Shown here in pieces: positions 62,101 to 64,000 of a stretch of 64,000 nucleotides of DNA; position 1 is the first letter of the stretch; every line of letters starts with the position of its first letter. The stretch lies in assembly GCF_008831285.2 (NCBI RefSeq), contig NC_045147.1, positions 16,346,854 through 16,410,853 of the forward strand, in the 5' to 3' direction. Under the pieces are notes generated by a model, which saw nothing but the letters and a program-made list of their open reading frames with translations, was not told the DNA's origin and did not search any database. This DNA is from Nymphaea colorata. Taxonomy: Eukaryota > Streptophyta > Magnoliopsida > Nymphaeales > Nymphaeaceae. A program made the translations under genes and the position numbers.

Positions 62101-62960
62101 GACTGAGAAATGGGATGGCGATCATAACCATCAAACGGGGGCCCACTCTTTAATTTTTGAGACTGCCAACTCTGGAAAATTTTTAATTTATTTATCTATT
62201 TTACAATAAAAAGGTTTCCTGCCTTATAATATGCTTAAAATCCAAACATTCTTTGTTCTTGCATGACAAGATGAATATCTAATTTGAAATATCGGGACTG
62301 CCTTATTTTAATAGTTTTATAAGTGAAAAGTGGGAGTCAGGATTTATGAATACGTGGAGGAAATCCAATTTACATTGCATCATTGACTTTGACTGTTCTA
62401 AAGGCGGATCGAGATCTAATCTCCACGAACTTTGTGTCAAGAAAGAGTAAGAAAAAAGTACTTTCATGATCATCTTTCCAAAAGAACAAGGGTTGTTCTC
62501 TTTTTAAACGAAAGTAATTTTTTAAAGGCAGTAAAATCTTCTTTATTACTTCCTCCTGTCACCTATAGGAAATCTTAGACTTTTATCACTTTTAGTACAT
62601 ACGAATGACAATCAAAAGTGATCCACGAAAAAACAGCTTCGGACAGATTATATGTAGAGAGAGAAAGAGAGAGAGATCACGTGTACTGGGGTCGATCATC
62701 AAACCTCTTATGCATGGAAATTACTGTTAGATCAATAATTAGAGTTTGTTTCTTTGTGTGGAGAGGGAGAGAGCGAGTGGGGGAGAGAGAGGAAGAGAGA
62801 GAGCTCAATTTCCCAGCCTTGCTTAGGTTTCGAAGGATTTTAAAGGAGATGGAGAGAGAGTGTGTGTGTCTGTGGTCTCTGTGTTGCTTGTGGGAAGAGG
62901 TGAAAGCTGAAAGGCTGCATTTGTAGCCTGAAACCTTTTCTCTTTTTCCTGCCTGAGTGC

Positions 62961-62963
<3 letters not shown>

Positions 62964-63013
<50 letters not shown>
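62964..63013. promoter_or_regulatory. (CT)25 tract upstream of the IDD gene
   Basis: Twenty-five uninterrupted CT units lie 150 bases before the first candidate start codon, with several shorter GA runs in the 300 bases upstream. It is probably in the leader or core promoter. Binding by BPC/GAGA-binding proteins is an inference. Confidence 0.5.
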
Positions 63014-63018
<5 letters not shown>

Positions 63019-63129
63019 CACTAACCGCCCGGCTAAGATCCTCTCTAATCCTCCTTCTTTTCATCGAATTGTAATTGAGAAGAAGGACAAAGTTGAAGTG
63101 AACAGAAGATTTCGTTTAAATTGAGATAC

Positions 63130-63192
63130 ATGGTTCTGTACTCCACCGTTGCTTTAGACTGTCAATGGTGCTCTCTTTTTGCCAGCCCTTGA
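63130..63192 (+). promoter_or_regulatory. Upstream ORF overlapping the IDD start
   Basis: An ATG at 63130 opens a 20-codon frame ending TGA at 63190-63192. It overlaps the ATG at 63165 in another frame but ends before the in-frame ATG at 63240. If the mRNA leader includes it, initiation at 63165 would be reduced and reinitiation at 63240 favoured. Confidence 0.35.
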
Positions 63193-63392
63193 ACTTGGAA
63201 GGGGATCGACAGCAAACGGAATTCCAACAGGGACGACTCATGTTTGGTCCTGGTCAATCGGCAGCAGCAGAAGGCCCAACGCCATCTTTAGCCAACTCCC
63301 CATTTCCTTCTGTATCCGTTCTCAGCTGTGCAGATAAAGGAAGCAACAAGAGGAAAAGGAGGCCTGCTGGCACCCCAGGTCTCTCTCTCTCC

Positions 63393-63449
<57 letters not shown>

Positions 63450-64000
63450 TTTGCGTGGGGAACAACAAAGTAGAGATTCTGGACATAGTTGGTGTCACTC
63501 TTATCACGTTAAGGAAACCAGAAAAAAGAAATACTTGGGATTCTTGTTCGTCTTGATTAGGTGAAATCCAAATTTGGAATTTCCTTCACTTTGATTTCCT
63601 TGATGCTGGTATCTTTTATTTTTCCCTCATAATGATGACAGGAGCTGCTTTTCTTCATACTTTTCCTTTTGTTTTTACATTTCTGTGTATCTTGCTGATA
63701 CTGTTAATGATCTCATGTTGCTCAGATCCTGATGCTGAGGTTATCTCCCTCTCTCCTAAAACATTGCTCGAATCCGACCGCTATGTCTGCGAGATCTGCA
63801 ACCAAGGGTTCCAGAGGGACCAGAACCTCCAGATGCACCGCCGAAGGCACAAGGTGCCGTGGAAGCTGCTCAAGAGGGAGACGCCGGAGATCAGGAAACG
63901 GGTGTTCGTCTGCCCGGAGCCGACGTGCCTCCACCACGACCCTTGCCATGCCCTCGGCGACCTCGTCGGAATAAAGAAGCATTTCCGGCGGAAACACAGC
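63165..64000 (+). CDS. INDETERMINATE DOMAIN C2H2 zinc finger protein, IDD14/15/16 clade, 3'-truncated
   Basis: Two exons are visible, 63165-63378 and 63726-64000, and the frame runs off the window edge after 163 residues. Exon 1 ends with the basic motif KRKRRPAGTP, which continues as DPDAEVISLSPKTLLESDRY in exon 2. The first C2H2 finger is YVCEICNQGFQRDQNLQMH...H; the second begins FVCPEPTCLHHDPCHALGD. The forms RRPAGTP, QMHRRRHKVPWKLLKRE and HHDPCHALGDLVGIKKHFRRKH are diagnostic of the SGR5/IDD14/IDD16 group, against RNLPGTP and QLHRRGHNLPWKLRQR in other IDDs. Members are nuclear regulators of shoot gravitropism, auxin and starch metabolism; rice LPA1 belongs here. The start is uncertain: ATG 63165 or the in-frame ATG 63240. 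An overlapping upstream frame starts at 63130. Confidence 0.92.
63379..63447. repeat. (TC)n microsatellite starting at the IDD intron-1 donor
   Basis: Intron 1 opens GTCTCTCTCTCTCCCC and continues as a TC run of about two dozen units to about 63447. The 5' splice site is therefore the first dinucleotide of the repeat tract, and it departs from the usual GTAAGT-like donor. Confidence 0.85.

Larger units (their letters stand above)
59014..63164. other. Spacer and upstream region of the IDD gene
   Basis: A TA microsatellite at 59053-59136 is followed by about 3.5 kb without a recognised gene. From about 62640 the sequence becomes GA/CT-rich, ending in a pure CT tract at 62964-63013; this is probably the promoter and 5' leader of the IDD gene. 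Confidence 0.45.

Noticed and set aside
62677..63064. Minus-strand Arg/Glu-repeat frames
   Set aside because: They are translations of the (CT)n tracts upstream of the IDD gene.

Overview
This window is nuclear DNA from a flowering plant. The evidence is interrupted genes with GT-AG introns, a nuclear-type tRNA-Val gene, plant-only transcription factor families (TGA bZIP and INDETERMINATE DOMAIN), a BRI1-family receptor kinase, and long AT-rich spacers full of microsatellites and decayed repeats. The species cannot be fixed from the sequence. No CRISPR array, operon or other prokaryotic organisation is present.

Layout. (1) 123-6395, +: the 3' seven exons of a TGA-type bZIP factor of the TGA1/TGA3 type, cut by the left edge. 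(2) 8756-8829, -: tRNA-Val(AAC). (3) 12366-17185, +: a seven-exon transmembrane-nine (TM9SF/EMP70) protein, complete except for one apparent missing T in exon 5. (4) 19980-26371, +: an eleven-exon gene for a predicted organelle-targeted membrane protein whose two halves resemble bacterial YaaW/UPF0174. It uses one GC-AG intron, carries a 171-bp Mutator-type MITE in a later intron, and may also lack one T near its 5' end. (5) 32670-36080, +: an intronless LRR receptor kinase of the BRL2/VH1 type. (6) 36081-63164: about 27 kb with no intact gene recognised. It holds microsatellites, a three-copy tandem repeat of about 330 bp, MITE- and SINE-like elements, a possible decayed PPR fragment and possible LINE-like remnants. 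(7) 63165-64000, +: the first two exons of an IDD14/15/16 (SGR5)-clade zinc finger gene, cut by the right edge.

The genes are independent units on the same strand, not a pathway cluster. Their family roles are redox/salicylate-linked transcription (TGA), Golgi/endosome membrane trafficking (TM9SF), an uncharacterised organelle membrane function (YaaW-like), vascular receptor signalling (BRL2-like) and gravitropism/starch regulation (IDD14-16). Exons were joined by hand from splice sites and reading-frame continuity. Both suspected frame breaks fall at T runs, which suggests residual sequencing error more than gene decay. I found no convincing undescribed multi-gene system. The most interesting items are the YaaW-like gene, the missing redox cysteine of the TGA factor, the microsatellite sitting on the IDD splice donor, and the well-delimited MITE.
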